From an uncultured Bacteroidota bacterium (GTDB lineage Bacteria > Bacteroidota > Bacteroidia > Bacteroidales > SZUA-534): a DNA stretch of 64,000 nucleotides. Positions 1 through 9,987 of the stretch are shown piece after piece. The notes below the pieces were generated by a model, which searched no databases, was not told the DNA's origin, and saw only the letters and a program-made list of their open reading frames with translations. The stretch spans positions 35,330 to 99,329 of the forward strand of contig CAMHPA010000003.1 in the NCBI GenBank assembly GCA_946186925.1, given 5' to 3'. The position numbers were made by a program, and so were the translations under genes. Every line of letters starts with the position of its first letter. The first letter of the stretch is position 1.

Positions 1-1
1 T

Positions 2-3000
2 ATTACTCAATATGAATATAACAATCTGGTACTCAATTATACAGGCTCGTCGGAAAGTACTTTGCCCGCCGACAAACAGTTGCTTAACATAAACGGCAAC
101 CTGACACTGACACATGGTTCGCTGCACTTCAGCGCAAACGGACAAGCAATTCATGTGGGCGGCAACATTAACATAGCAGAAGGCTGTGGTATTTATATTT
201 ACGAGGGCGGCGGCCATCACACCGACACATTGCAAGTTGGCGGCAGCCTTATAAACCATGGCACAATAAGAATGACGCATCGCGTTGCCGCCAGTTATAA
301 CAACGCAATGGCTAAAAGCGACGAGGGCGATGCCGGCCGGGGCATTATCCGCTTTACAGGCGAGGAAGATGCACGCTTTGAGTGCTATGGCGAGACCCGT
401 CTTGCACAACTCTTTCTAACCAAAGGAACCGACCACAATTCACGTCTGACGGTTTATTCCGATAGTTACGACCATTTCAGCCTTTTAGGCAAGGCTAAAG
501 ATAGTTATCTCAACAAGGATTTCTCGACAAATATGTATGATATAACCAAATATACCAAACCAATAGGCTTGTGGTGCGGCACACTTGAACTAACGGGTAA
601 GATACGCATACTTTCGCTGTCAGAAGGTGATAATAAAGAAGAAGACGGAATGATGTTCTTTATTCCGAGCACAGCAGGAATGCATATTAACGGCCACGAT
701 GTGGAAGTATATGTAAGAACAGATGATGGTAAGGCAAAAGAAAGTTGGGCAAACTTCATATCATCTGGACATTTCCGTATTGACGATGGAAAATTTGACA
801 CGCGGGCTGGTTCGGGTATGTCGTTTCGCGGAACAGCGTTTATGGAAATAAAGGGAGGAACAGTGCGTTGCGCGCAATTCCGCCCCGAAAAATCAGTATC
901 CAATGGTATAGTTACTTATATACAATCAGGCGGAAAGGTGATTGTAGACGGACAGGGCGGTTTTGATGCTCCAATGCCGGCCTTCTATATGCCTTTCAGT
1001 GCCAATACATTTATTATGACTGGCGGAACCATCGAAGTGAGCAATTCTGGACGCAGCGGTAATTCATCAGGTTCTTCTTCCAAGGGCGGAGCCTTTGTTG
1101 TAGGATGCAACCCTTCGACAAGTAGTATTACAGGTGGCGAGATTATAGTGAACACTGGTCGTGTGTCAACAGGTAACAATCCTTGCAACAGCGATTACCT
1201 TATATCGTGCGCCATTCCGCTTTGGAATCTGACACTACGCAATGACCGTTTGTATTACAACAATAGTAATGTGGCTTATTCGTACACAGGACACAAACTA
1301 AGCGACCACGTTGGTAATGTGCAGAAAACGGATGTTAGTTTCACTTGCGCTACCGAAATCAAAAACGATTTGAGAATATGCGAAAATGTTTTGTTCAAAA
1401 CAGATGGTAAATCGCTAACCATTGGCGGAAACCTTATAATTGAAGAGGGCGCTACTGTTGAGACTGGCGATAACGAGATAATATTCAACGGCGGCCGTCT
1501 GCAGCGGCTTACCAACAACGGCTCTGTGAGCAGCACCGGTGGTGCAGGCTTCTACAGCCTTACGGTAAACAGCGGTACTCAACTGAAACCAGTACAGAAC
1601 ACAACGCTTTACGGCACACTCACTCTGCACGATGGAGCCGAATTGGTTGACGGTGTGTCAAACATAGTCTATACAATCTACGGCAATGCCAATATTAGCG
1701 GTGCACACAAGGCTTCGGCATTCAACGGCAGCATTCTCTTTGCCGGCAATGGCAGCCAGACAATAGCGGGTTCCGGCAACGGACTGCTCAACAATGTCAA
1801 CGTTAACAAATCGGGCGGCACGCTGCAACTCACAGCACCACGCCTTACTATCACCGGCGACCTGCGCCTGTTGAGCAATATTCGCTTCGACATTGGCAAT
1901 AATAATCTCAACCTTGCCAACACTGCCAACATTTACACTGATGCATACACTGCCACAGCCTTCACTGCCGACCGTATGATTATGACCAGTGGAGGCGCTT
2001 CGGCCGAAGGTTTGACACGGCAATACAGCAGTGCACGGAAAAGTATGTTGTTCCCGATAGGTTTGAACCATGGCGGCACCTATTATTATCTGCCAGCCGA
2101 AATCAGTTATATGGAAGCAACAACTTTCGGAAGTGTGACAACCCGCGTGATTGACGGCGCACACCCGTTCAGCGATGCCGGCAACTCACTGCAATGCTAC
2201 TGGATAACTGATGAGCAGGGTTTTGCAGGAGTCAACAATATCACTCAAAATTACTGGTACGCCACCACAGGGCTTGTTATGGGTACTCTTAGTAACTATG
2301 TACCGGCCCGCTACCACGCGGCAGAGTGGGCAACCGAAGGCACTGCCGGTGTGCACAAATCAGATGATGCACGCTATTTCACTTTCGGCGGTGCTGAGTC
2401 GGCTTCAGGCCACTACACTTGCGGCGACAAGTCGGAATCAGCCTTTGCCGAGATTATGCATCTCTATTCGTCGAATCTTGCCAACGGCACCAACTGGGAC
2501 AGCCCGCTGAGTTGGACAACCACCAAAGTAGGTGATGCTCCGACATTCGAAAACGCATCTATTACCTATAAATATAATAGTGCAGACGGAGTGTTCCAGG
2601 CAGTTGACGCAAACGGCGACTTTGTCCCCGATGGTGCGACAATGGATTTGGCGGGTGCAGCCAATTATCTTGTTCCGACAGCCACAACAGCAGTAACCAT
2701 TGGTTCGGGAGAGCACAACCACACCATTGTGATGAATGCCGACGGTCAGGGTTGCGCAAGCCTTACTTTGGCCGATGGTTCAACACTCGATATGGGCGCT
2801 ACTGTCGACCACAATTTCCCGCTTGTCGATGTCGAGACATACGGTGCGGGCAAGTTGGTTATTGGTTCTGCCTACTTCCCAAGTGGCGACTTTGTGAAAT
2901 TCCTTGGCTCAAACGGTGGTACGGTTGAGTACCAAAACAACAGCGGTGCTGCATTTGCAATGCCAACCATTAGCACCTGCCGCAATCTTGTCATCAGCGG

Positions 3001-6000
3001 TGCGGATGCCGTGGAACTGCCCAATGCCGACATTCATATTTACGACAGCCTGATGGTGAATGGGCAAGCGCAAATACTGGGTAGCACATCGCGTAACATT
3101 ACTATTGACGGAAATCTCAATATTATATCCGGCCAAATGCTTATCAACTGCTCGACATCGCAAGCAATGGTTATAGGTGGCGATGTCAAGGTGGCAGAGG
3201 GCGCTGCGTTCGCTACTGGCGCTGATGGTGCTGATAATTTGGATCACAACATACAGATAGGCGGAAGTCTTGAAGCCAATGGCCAATTCCAACAATACAA
3301 AGGCGACAAGAGAAACCGTATCCTTCTGACATTTGTTGGTACCAACACGGCATACATTAAAGGTTCGGCCAAAATCACAGTCTGCACCATAACTTGCGAC
3401 AAGGGTAGCGATATGTCATCATACCTGATTATTCAAAACAAAGAACTGAATTCTATCAGTAATAAAGATTTGCTGAACCTTAAGAACGGTACTTGTCAAA
3501 TAGACATAGGTGACGGTAACACAATCAATCTTTCGACTCAAAGAAATGTTACAGTAGAGTCAACGGCTCGATTGTCGATAAAATCAGGTACTTCGATAAT
3601 TGGTTTTCATCCAAGTACTTATCATTTAATTCTGAATGGAGCGCTGGAAGTACTGGGAGGTAAACTTTATATTGGCAAAAGCGAATCAGATTACAACCGA
3701 TATGCATCCATCAAATACTCGCCGGCGGGCTTGCCATCAATAACCGTCAGCGGCGGCCAACTGATTGTGAATGGTGCTATTCGCCGTCAGGACAAGCAGA
3801 CGCTCGGCTCGCTCATCTACAACCAAACAGGCGGAGAGGTTATTGTGAAAGGCAAAAACAGAAAAGGTGAGAACAGCACGGACAACGACAATATGAACAT
3901 CGGATTGTTCGAGGTGCTCAACACCGGTGAGTTCAACCTTTCGGGCGGAACATTGAATGTTTGTGCGGTTGACTTTGTAAATGGTGCGAGCGGCACCGCT
4001 GCAGGCGACATATTCATTTGTCCTGCCAAATCGAGCAACAGCGGTGGCCAAATTGTTGTGGGCGACGGTTCAACCGTAACCGAACAGAAACTGATTACTA
4101 ATGTCAGCATCAACAGTCTGAGAATTATGCCGCATGCAACACTTGGTGTGTACACCTATCCGATTGAGGCAAAGGATATTACTATTGAAGACTTTGGCGA
4201 TTTGCAGTTGCGCGGTCATGCGCTAACCATTCGTCACGGGTTGTATAACAACAATGTGGGTGAAGTGGGTGACGAAAACAAAGGTTTTGAAGTTGGCGAC
4301 GCCAACCATACCACATACTTTACGGGCAGCAACATGGAGTACAAGGGCGCGAGCGGCAACCGCACATGCTTTGCCAACTTGCAGATTACCGGCTCAATGC
4401 AACTTGTGGGCAGCAATTCCGACATTCAAGTCAACAAGAAACTAACGCTCACTTCGAACACTGTAACCGATAATGGTAACACCATAACCTTGATTGGCGA
4501 CATTGAGAACAATGGTAAATTTGTAAGCAATGCTGAAACTGGAGGTATAAAATTCTTAGGAGAAGGAGCATCTCAATACATTCGCGGCCGCGGTTTTGGC
4601 GAGTTTGGCTCGGTAACAGTGGCCAACCCCATGCGAGTTATTTTGAACACCAATGTTACCATAAACAAAAAACTGACACTCGACGGTTTGTTGTATATCA
4701 ACAATAGTCTGCTCACATTGGGCAAAAACGCAACGGTTGAGGCAGCCGGCAGTAGCCGCTTGGATGAAAACCGAATGATACTTCTGAACGGAGCGCAGGA
4801 TGACTATGGTGTTCGCAAGATACTTCCGGCAATACCGTCCGGCAGCAGTACCGAAATTCTTATTCCTATAGGTATCGATGGCAATTACACACCAGCCAAG
4901 TACATATTTGAAGAGAACAAGGTGGCAGGAGCGTCGATAACGGTGAAAACCATTAACTATCTGAACCGAAACCTTGCCCAAACACCGCCGTCATTCTATT
5001 TGGATTATTATTGGTGTGTCAGCACCGCCGGCTTTAACGAAGAAAATGACGAGAATGGCGACACAAACGGCAATTTCAAAGTAACGCAGGAATACCTGTA
5101 CACTGAAGCACTTATGGTGGATAAGCATACGCATGAAACATCAGAAGCAGATATGTTGCCTGAATATCAGCGTACTTTGAAAAAGAATTCATGGATATCT
5201 TTATCTAGTGATTCTTATGTTGATGCCGGAACCCACACAATAACTTTCGGACAGATGGGACACCTTGACGGAGAATATACAGCAGGTGTTGTTGAAACAG
5301 GCAAACGATATACGGAACTGCCGTATCTCTACTCGCTTAAAAGTAGTACGTGGGATGACCTGACAATGTGGGGAATAACAGAGGATGGGTGTCCTAATGA
5401 TAGTCCTTTCTGTGTGGACGGACACTATGCTTTTGTGCCCGACGGTAACCCGATAATCATTCAGAACGGTCATACAGTTGAGGTTGTTGCTGATGGAACG
5501 CATGCTTATTCTTTGGAATTTGCAGGCTTGGAAAGCACACTTAATGTGGCCGAAACATTCGGCAACGATTTCGGCCGTATCTATGGTGTCGGAAGGATAC
5601 AAATGGAGGCCACTCTTGAGCGTCCGTTCATGTTCCCTGCAGGCGACTTCGCCAATTTCATGGCAGACCCGAGGAGCGTTGTGATATTCGACAGTAAAAA
5701 TCGTGATGGTATTATGGCCAAAACACCTGGCACATCGTCGCAGCCATTGCAGAATGTTATTATAAAAGGCTCGTACAAAACCAAGATTATGGCAAGTGAC
5801 GCATGGGTAATCAACGGAAATTTAACGTTGGAAGATGGTGCCACACTGGATAACACTGGTTACAATACACCAATCAGAATTGGTGGCAACTGGGTTGACA
5901 CAACAGGTTCGGCAGGGTTCCTGCCAGGAACTTCGACTGTTGAGTTCAATGGCGACTCAACTCAGCGCATTCTGATAAAACGCGCCGAAAATGCCGTGTT

Positions 6001-9000
6001 CTACGGGCTGGCGATAAACAACAGCGGAGCGGCTGGCAGCGACAGCGTTATTGTTGGCCTAAATACAAAAGACGGTTACAAATCGTTCAGAATAACCAAA
6101 AACCTGAACCTGGTTGACGGCTATCTGATTGTCGATACCACACTGCATGCCCCCGTGCTCGCAAGTTCGGCCAGTGTTTCTGGTGCTTCGGCGGCATCGT
6201 TTGTCAGTGGCCCGATAGGTAGAGAAATGACGGCTGGTGGTTCTTTCAAATTCCCTGTAGGCCGCAATGGACGATATGCCGAAACACCACTCAGCGGCGT
6301 CAGCGAAACAGGTATTTGGATGGTCGATTATGTTGATAGTCTGTATAGCGAGTACAACGACGACGACATGCCAGTTCAGCAGGTGAGCAACGAATATTGG
6401 CGTATGTATGCGCCTAGTGCCAGTGCCACGGCAAAAATCGGGCTTCGCTACGACAGCCAGACTTTGCCTTCTGTCAATAAGAACAATGTCAAACAGTTGG
6501 CAAAACTTACCGTTGTTGACCACCCTGACGACATTTGGAACCAACTTGAAAGCACACGCACAAATTCTACGCTAACCACCGTTACGGCGCAAGTGGCTCA
6601 AGGCTACGATAATGTTTATTCTATCGGCTACATTGGCACCACAGCCCGTTTCGACGAGAGTGCCGAAATCAGTTATCAGATTTGCGACAATGGAGGAAAA
6701 GCGCAGATACCAATTTTGTTCACAGGTACGCCCGATTACAATCTTACTTATAAGGTTTCGTATGACGGAAGTGAGGTTAGTCGCAAGAGCGTGACCTTCA
6801 GCGGCGATGGCAATCTGACCATTGCAGCAGCCGATTTGGGCTTCCGCAGCACAACAACGCCTTACATTGTTGAACTTGTATCGTTGACCGATGCCAGTGG
6901 CGAAGGCTCAATAACTTGCCGCAAAAATGGCGCGGGTGTCGATGTTGACAGGATTGAAGTGTATATCTACTACAACGCTCTGCCCGAAATCAGCGGAGAT
7001 GACGAGGTAGGCCGTGGCGATATGCGTGAATATGCGGTTGTGCCGTATGCGGGCGCGGTTGCTCCATACGCCGACTCGGCCTACTTGTGGACAGGCTCGG
7101 GTGTTTCAGCAGTTATTGACCCTAATGATGAAAAAGAAACCAATGTAACCTTCAATGAAAATGGCAGTTACACACTTAACGCGCAGGTTACTTATAAGTA
7201 TTCAAACGGATTGAGTTGTACCAACAAGCGTGATTTTGATATAAGCGTTTTGCCTGAACCGACACCGCATATTGTGGCGGCTTACGGACTCAATGCCTGC
7301 ACAGGAGCAGAAACAGGCAGAACCTATACATACTCAACAACAGCAGTTCCAAACCATAGTTACGAATGGACGGCCACCAATGGTGAAATAAAATCGGGTA
7401 TTAATAGTAATGTTTGCGTGGTGGAATGGTTCGTTGGCGAAACCGAAGGCACAATTGAAGTAAAAGAGTGGATTACTACGAATTCGGAAATCAGCGGTAC
7501 GGATACGAAAAATGTTACGCTCTATCCTGTTCCGTCACTTAGCGATGTAACCATTGAAATGCCAGTTGAAGTTTGCTACGGCACAGGCGCCGACATTACA
7601 ATCCGCGCTAAAGACGGTTATAGTTTCAAGGTTTACGATAATGACAACAATGCTGCTCTCAGTGGTGACATATCGAGCGGAGACGAACCATTCTCGTTGT
7701 CAACCACTTCGTTTACTAAAGAACAAAGTATTTACCTTGTAGTTAAGAACGATGGTTGCAGCAAGCAGACAGACCCCCAAACAGTCGGTGTTGAGTTGGC
7801 CCCCGATTTAAAACTTGAAGAGATTCCTGCTTTGTATATTGGAAAATCAGCGGTGTTTGGCTATACTAACCAAAACACGCTCACATCAATGAGTTATAGT
7901 TTTAACTACGACGATGGCACTGTTATTGGAGCAACGACATTGTCAAGTCCTATAGAAATCAATGTACCGGTAACACTTGAAAATTTGAAGGGTGTATTGC
8001 ATGTTACATCTAACGAAGGAGATTTGAGTTGCTCTGCCGATTATGTTATAAATAAACCTGTATCGCAAGAGTACTTGTGGAAAGGTCTTGATTCTAATTG
8101 GGACGTGGCCACAAACTGGTGGCCAGACGCAGTGCCGACAGAAGCAAAATCTGCTCATATAAGCGTTGACGGAAAACGGAACGCCTGGCCAACGGTCTCA
8201 GCCTCAGCAAGTGTTAATACTCTGACAATTGAGAGTGAAGCAATTGTGAATGTTGCAGAAAACCAAACTCTTACCATCAATGGCGATGTTGATTGCGCAG
8301 GCGAATTTACAGGTAGCGGTACAGTGGCCTTCACCGGCAGCGAACACAATGTTTCAGGTTCTTCGATATCTTTTACCAACCTGACCAACAACGGAACTGT
8401 TACGGCAGCCAATGGTATCTCGGTTAACGGCACTCTCAACAACTTGGGCCACTTTGTTGGCGATGGAATTGTCAGCATGTCGTCGGGTGCGACACTAGAA
8501 GGTAACGGTTCGTTCAGGAACATTACCTTCAACAATGCAGTTGTGGTTAAGGGCAAACCAACCATCAATAAAGAAATGACGATGAACGGAGTTGTTACTG
8601 CCGAAGATCAGATAAATATTGGTCCTGAAGGCTCAATGAAGGGCAGCGGTTGGGTTGATGGCGCTGTTTATAAGAGATGGGGCGATTCCGATAAGTTATT
8701 GTTCAAATTCGTGGTTGGCAGCAGCGACCATGCAGCACCAGTTGGAGTTACACCAACAGCAAATGGCGCGGAGTTCACAGCAAATTACACGTTTACTGGT
8801 GGAGCCGACCCGATAACTGAAGGCGAGATTGATGGCATGACGCGCGTCAGCGCCATGGAGTCATGGGATATCAAGGGCTCAACATCCAGCCGCATAACGC
8901 TTTACATATCGGAGTTCAGTGGTGTCACCGAAAAAAACGGAAGCGTTTCGCCTGGGTTGGTTGTTGCGCACGAGAAGAGCACTGGTGTTTGGGAAAAACT

Positions 9001-9643
9001 TGATGCTACTGTATCTGGCAAGTCAATAACCACCAGTGACCCGGTTTCATCGTATAGCGCGTTCACATTCGGAACAACAAATGCGGACGAATCTATTCAT
9101 CCGCTCCCCGTCACATTCGCAGCCTTTACCGGTCGCCAAGATGGCAACAGCGTTGTGCTCGAGTGGACAACCCTTTCGGAGAAAGACAACGACTACTTCG
9201 AGATTGAGCGCTCAGTTGACGGTGTCAATTATGTGACAATCGGATTTGTTGATGGCGCTGGCAATTCGGCATGCCGCATCGATTACAACTTTGCCGACAA
9301 CGCGCCAGAGAGCGGCTACGCTTACTATCGTCTGTCGCAGGTTGATTTTGATGGCACACGCGAGTATGCCGACAGGATTGTGACTGTTTACTACACCAGC
9401 GGCAAACTTGGAAAACTGGTTGTGGTACCGAACCCGACAAACGGTTTGTTCCGCGTCAGTGCTTCGGGCTCAATGGCTGGTGGCAGAATCGAGTTGCTGT
9501 CGCAGTCAGGCACGGTAATCCGCATCATCAACATCAGCAGTTTCGATGCCACTGTCGACATCAGCGATTTGCCAAGCGGGATTTACGTTCTGCGGTTTGT
9601 GACCGACACAAACATTCTGCAGCAGAAAGTTGTGAAATACTAA
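2..9643 (+). CDS. Giant secreted modular protein with T9SS sorting domain, 5' end outside the window
   Basis: The reading frame is open from base 2, so the gene starts upstream of the window; 3213 residues are visible. The first visible residues (QYEYNNLVLNYTG) align with about residue 721 of the downstream paralogue, so roughly 720 N-terminal residues are probably missing. Visible modules include long beta-helix-like runs of short Gly/Asn/Thr-rich repeats, Trp modules (NWDSPLSW near 2490, STWDDLTMW near 5345, NWDVATNWW near 8097), a FPIG-type module near 2050, and PKD/Ig-like domains at about 6980-7530. The end is an LPVTF...GRQDGNSVVLEW domain (from 9106) followed by a type A T9SS sorting domain (VVPNPTNG at about 9422, GIYVLRF, final KVVKY). 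The expected fate is Sec export, then T9SS translocation to the surface or the medium. A surface adhesin or matrix role is inferred; no catalytic motif was seen. Confidence 0.9.
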   Translation: MTQYEYNNLVLNYTGSSESTLPADKQLLNINGNLTLTHGSLHFSANGQAIHVGGNINIAEGCGIYIYEGGGHHTDTLQVGGSLINHGTIRMTHRVAASYNNAMAKSDEGDAGRGIIRFTGEEDARFECYGETRLAQLFLTKGTDHNSRLTVYSDSYDHFSLLGKAKDSYLNKDFSTNMYDITKYTKPIGLWCGTLELTGKIRILSLSEGDNKEEDGMMFFIPSTAGMHINGHDVEVYVRTDDGKAKESWANFISSGHFRIDDGKFDTRAGSGMSFRGTAFMEIKGGTVRCAQFRPEKSVSNGIVTYIQSGGKVIVDGQGGFDAPMPAFYMPFSANTFIMTGGTIEVSNSGRSGNSSGSSSKGGAFVVGCNPSTSSITGGEIIVNTGRVSTGNNPCNSDYLISCAIPLWNLTLRNDRLYYNNSNVAYSYTGHKLSDHVGNVQKTDVSFTCATEIKNDLRICENVLFKTDGKSLTIGGNLIIEEGATVETGDNEIIFNGGRLQRLTNNGSVSSTGGAGFYSLTVNSGTQLKPVQNTTLYGTLTLHDGAELVDGVSNIVYTIYGNANISGAHKASAFNGSILFAGNGSQTIAGSGNGLLNNVNVNKSGGTLQLTAPRLTITGDLRLLSNIRFDIGNNNLNLANTANIYTDAYTATAFTADRMIMTSGGASAEGLTRQYSSARKSMLFPIGLNHGGTYYYLPAEISYMEATTFGSVTTRVIDGAHPFSDAGNSLQCYWITDEQGFAGVNNITQNYWYATTGLVMGTLSNYVPARYHAAEWATEGTAGVHKSDDARYFTFGGAESASGHYTCGDKSESAFAEIMHLYSSNLANGTNWDSPLSWTTTKVGDAPTFENASITYKYNSADGVFQAVDANGDFVPDGATMDLAGAANYLVPTATTAVTIGSGEHNHTIVMNADGQGCASLTLADGSTLDMGATVDHNFPLVDVETYGAGKLVIGSAYFPSGDFVKFLGSNGGTVEYQNNSGAAFAMPTISTCRNLVISGADAVELPNADIHIYDSLMVNGQAQILGSTSRNITIDGNLNIISGQMLINCSTSQAMVIGGDVKVAEGAAFATGADGADNLDHNIQIGGSLEANGQFQQYKGDKRNRILLTFVGTNTAYIKGSAKITVCTITCDKGSDMSSYLIIQNKELNSISNKDLLNLKNGTCQIDIGDGNTINLSTQRNVTVESTARLSIKSGTSIIGFHPSTYHLILNGALEVLGGKLYIGKSESDYNRYASIKYSPAGLPSITVSGGQLIVNGAIRRQDKQTLGSLIYNQTGGEVIVKGKNRKGENSTDNDNMNIGLFEVLNTGEFNLSGGTLNVCAVDFVNGASGTAAGDIFICPAKSSNSGGQIVVGDGSTVTEQKLITNVSINSLRIMPHATLGVYTYPIEAKDITIEDFGDLQLRGHALTIRHGLYNNNVGEVGDENKGFEVGDANHTTYFTGSNMEYKGASGNRTCFANLQITGSMQLVGSNSDIQVNKKLTLTSNTVTDNGNTITLIGDIENNGKFVSNAETGGIKFLGEGASQYIRGRGFGEFGSVTVANPMRVILNTNVTINKKLTLDGLLYINNSLLTLGKNATVEAAGSSRLDENRMILLNGAQDDYGVRKILPAIPSGSSTEILIPIGIDGNYTPAKYIFEENKVAGASITVKTINYLNRNLAQTPPSFYLDYYWCVSTAGFNEENDENGDTNGNFKVTQEYLYTEALMVDKHTHETSEADMLPEYQRTLKKNSWISLSSDSYVDAGTHTITFGQMGHLDGEYTAGVVETGKRYTELPYLYSLKSSTWDDLTMWGITEDGCPNDSPFCVDGHYAFVPDGNPIIIQNGHTVEVVADGTHAYSLEFAGLESTLNVAETFGNDFGRIYGVGRIQMEATLERPFMFPAGDFANFMADPRSVVIFDSKNRDGIMAKTPGTSSQPLQNVIIKGSYKTKIMASDAWVINGNLTLEDGATLDNTGYNTPIRIGGNWVDTTGSAGFLPGTSTVEFNGDSTQRILIKRAENAVFYGLAINNSGAAGSDSVIVGLNTKDGYKSFRITKNLNLVDGYLIVDTTLHAPVLASSASVSGASAASFVSGPIGREMTAGGSFKFPVGRNGRYAETPLSGVSETGIWMVDYVDSLYSEYNDDDMPVQQVSNEYWRMYAPSASATAKIGLRYDSQTLPSVNKNNVKQLAKLTVVDHPDDIWNQLESTRTNSTLTTVTAQVAQGYDNVYSIGYIGTTARFDESAEISYQICDNGGKAQIPILFTGTPDYNLTYKVSYDGSEVSRKSVTFSGDGNLTIAAADLGFRSTTTPYIVELVSLTDASGEGSITCRKNGAGVDVDRIEVYIYYNALPEISGDDEVGRGDMREYAVVPYAGAVAPYADSAYLWTGSGVSAVIDPNDEKETNVTFNENGSYTLNAQVTYKYSNGLSCTNKRDFDISVLPEPTPHIVAAYGLNACTGAETGRTYTYSTTAVPNHSYEWTATNGEIKSGINSNVCVVEWFVGETEGTIEVKEWITTNSEISGTDTKNVTLYPVPSLSDVTIEMPVEVCYGTGADITIRAKDGYSFKVYDNDNNAALSGDISSGDEPFSLSTTSFTKEQSIYLVVKNDGCSKQTDPQTVGVELAPDLKLEEIPALYIGKSAVFGYTNQNTLTSMSYSFNYDDGTVIGATTLSSPIEINVPVTLENLKGVLHVTSNEGDLSCSADYVINKPVSQEYLWKGLDSNWDVATNWWPDAVPTEAKSAHISVDGKRNAWPTVSASASVNTLTIESEAIVNVAENQTLTINGDVDCAGEFTGSGTVAFTGSEHNVSGSSISFTNLTNNGTVTAANGISVNGTLNNLGHFVGDGIVSMSSGATLEGNGSFRNITFNNAVVVKGKPTINKEMTMNGVVTAEDQINIGPEGSMKGSGWVDGAVYKRWGDSDKLLFKFVVGSSDHAAPVGVTPTANGAEFTANYTFTGGADPITEGEIDGMTRVSAMESWDIKGSTSSRITLYISEFSGVTEKNGSVSPGLVVAHEKSTGVWEKLDATVSGKSITTSDPVSSYSAFTFGTTNADESIHPLPVTFAAFTGRQDGNSVVLEWTTLSEKDNDYFEIERSVDGVNYVTIGFVDGAGNSACRIDYNFADNAPESGYAYYRLSQVDFDGTREYADRIVTVYYTSGKLGKLVVVPNPTNGLFRVSASGSMAGGRIELLSQSGTVIRIINISSFDATVDISDLPSGIYVLRFVTDTNILQQKVVKY

Positions 9644-9666
9644 AACCTACAGCAGTCAGGAATAAC

Positions 9667-9706
9667 GAAAGCCGAATCAGCAATGGTTCGGCTTTCGTGT
9701 TTTGTT
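9667..9706 (+). terminator. Rho-independent terminator of the first giant gene
   Basis: A perfect 10-bp stem (GAAAGCCGAA at 9667-9676 with TTCGGCTTTC at 9687-9696) encloses the 10-nt loop TCAGCAATGG and is followed by GTGTTTTGTT. It lies 24 nt after the stop codon. The same loop and nearly the same stem follow the second giant gene. Confidence 0.85.
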
Positions 9707-9972
9707 GAATTTGATGCGTAGGTAAACCAACGCCAATCATTATCAATGATGGTGTTGGCATTGCTTTTTGCGCTGAAAGTAACAGTTGTCAGCGCTGATT
9801 TAATGCATAATATGGTGCAATTCAGCCATAATGGTGTTTGATTAGCACACCAAAAACGACCTTTTATCCCGCTTTTTAGTTTAATAATCAAAAAAATGAG
9901 AAACAAAAGCACATATAATTCGTATTAAAAATCTGCGGGAAAATTTGTTCAGTAATTTTATGGGTTAAAATT

Positions 9973-9979
9973 GAGGAGG
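9973..9979 (+). promoter_or_regulatory. Strong Shine-Dalgarno sequence of the second giant gene
   Basis: GAGGAGG sits 8 nt before the ATG at 9988 and fixes that start. Most other start codons in this window, as usual for Bacteroidota, have no recognisable Shine-Dalgarno sequence, so a near-perfect one stands out. Confidence 0.65.
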
Positions 9980-9987
9980 GCTGGATT

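Larger units (their letters stand above)
9644..9987. other. Intergenic region between the two giant genes (344 nt)
   Basis: Apart from the terminator at 9667-9706 and the Shine-Dalgarno sequence at 9973-9979, this AT-rich spacer shows no gene and no full TAnnTTTG promoter. The nearest match is TAATTTTA at about 9953. Because the terminator precedes it, the second gene must have its own promoter here, but I could not place it. Confidence 0.6.
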
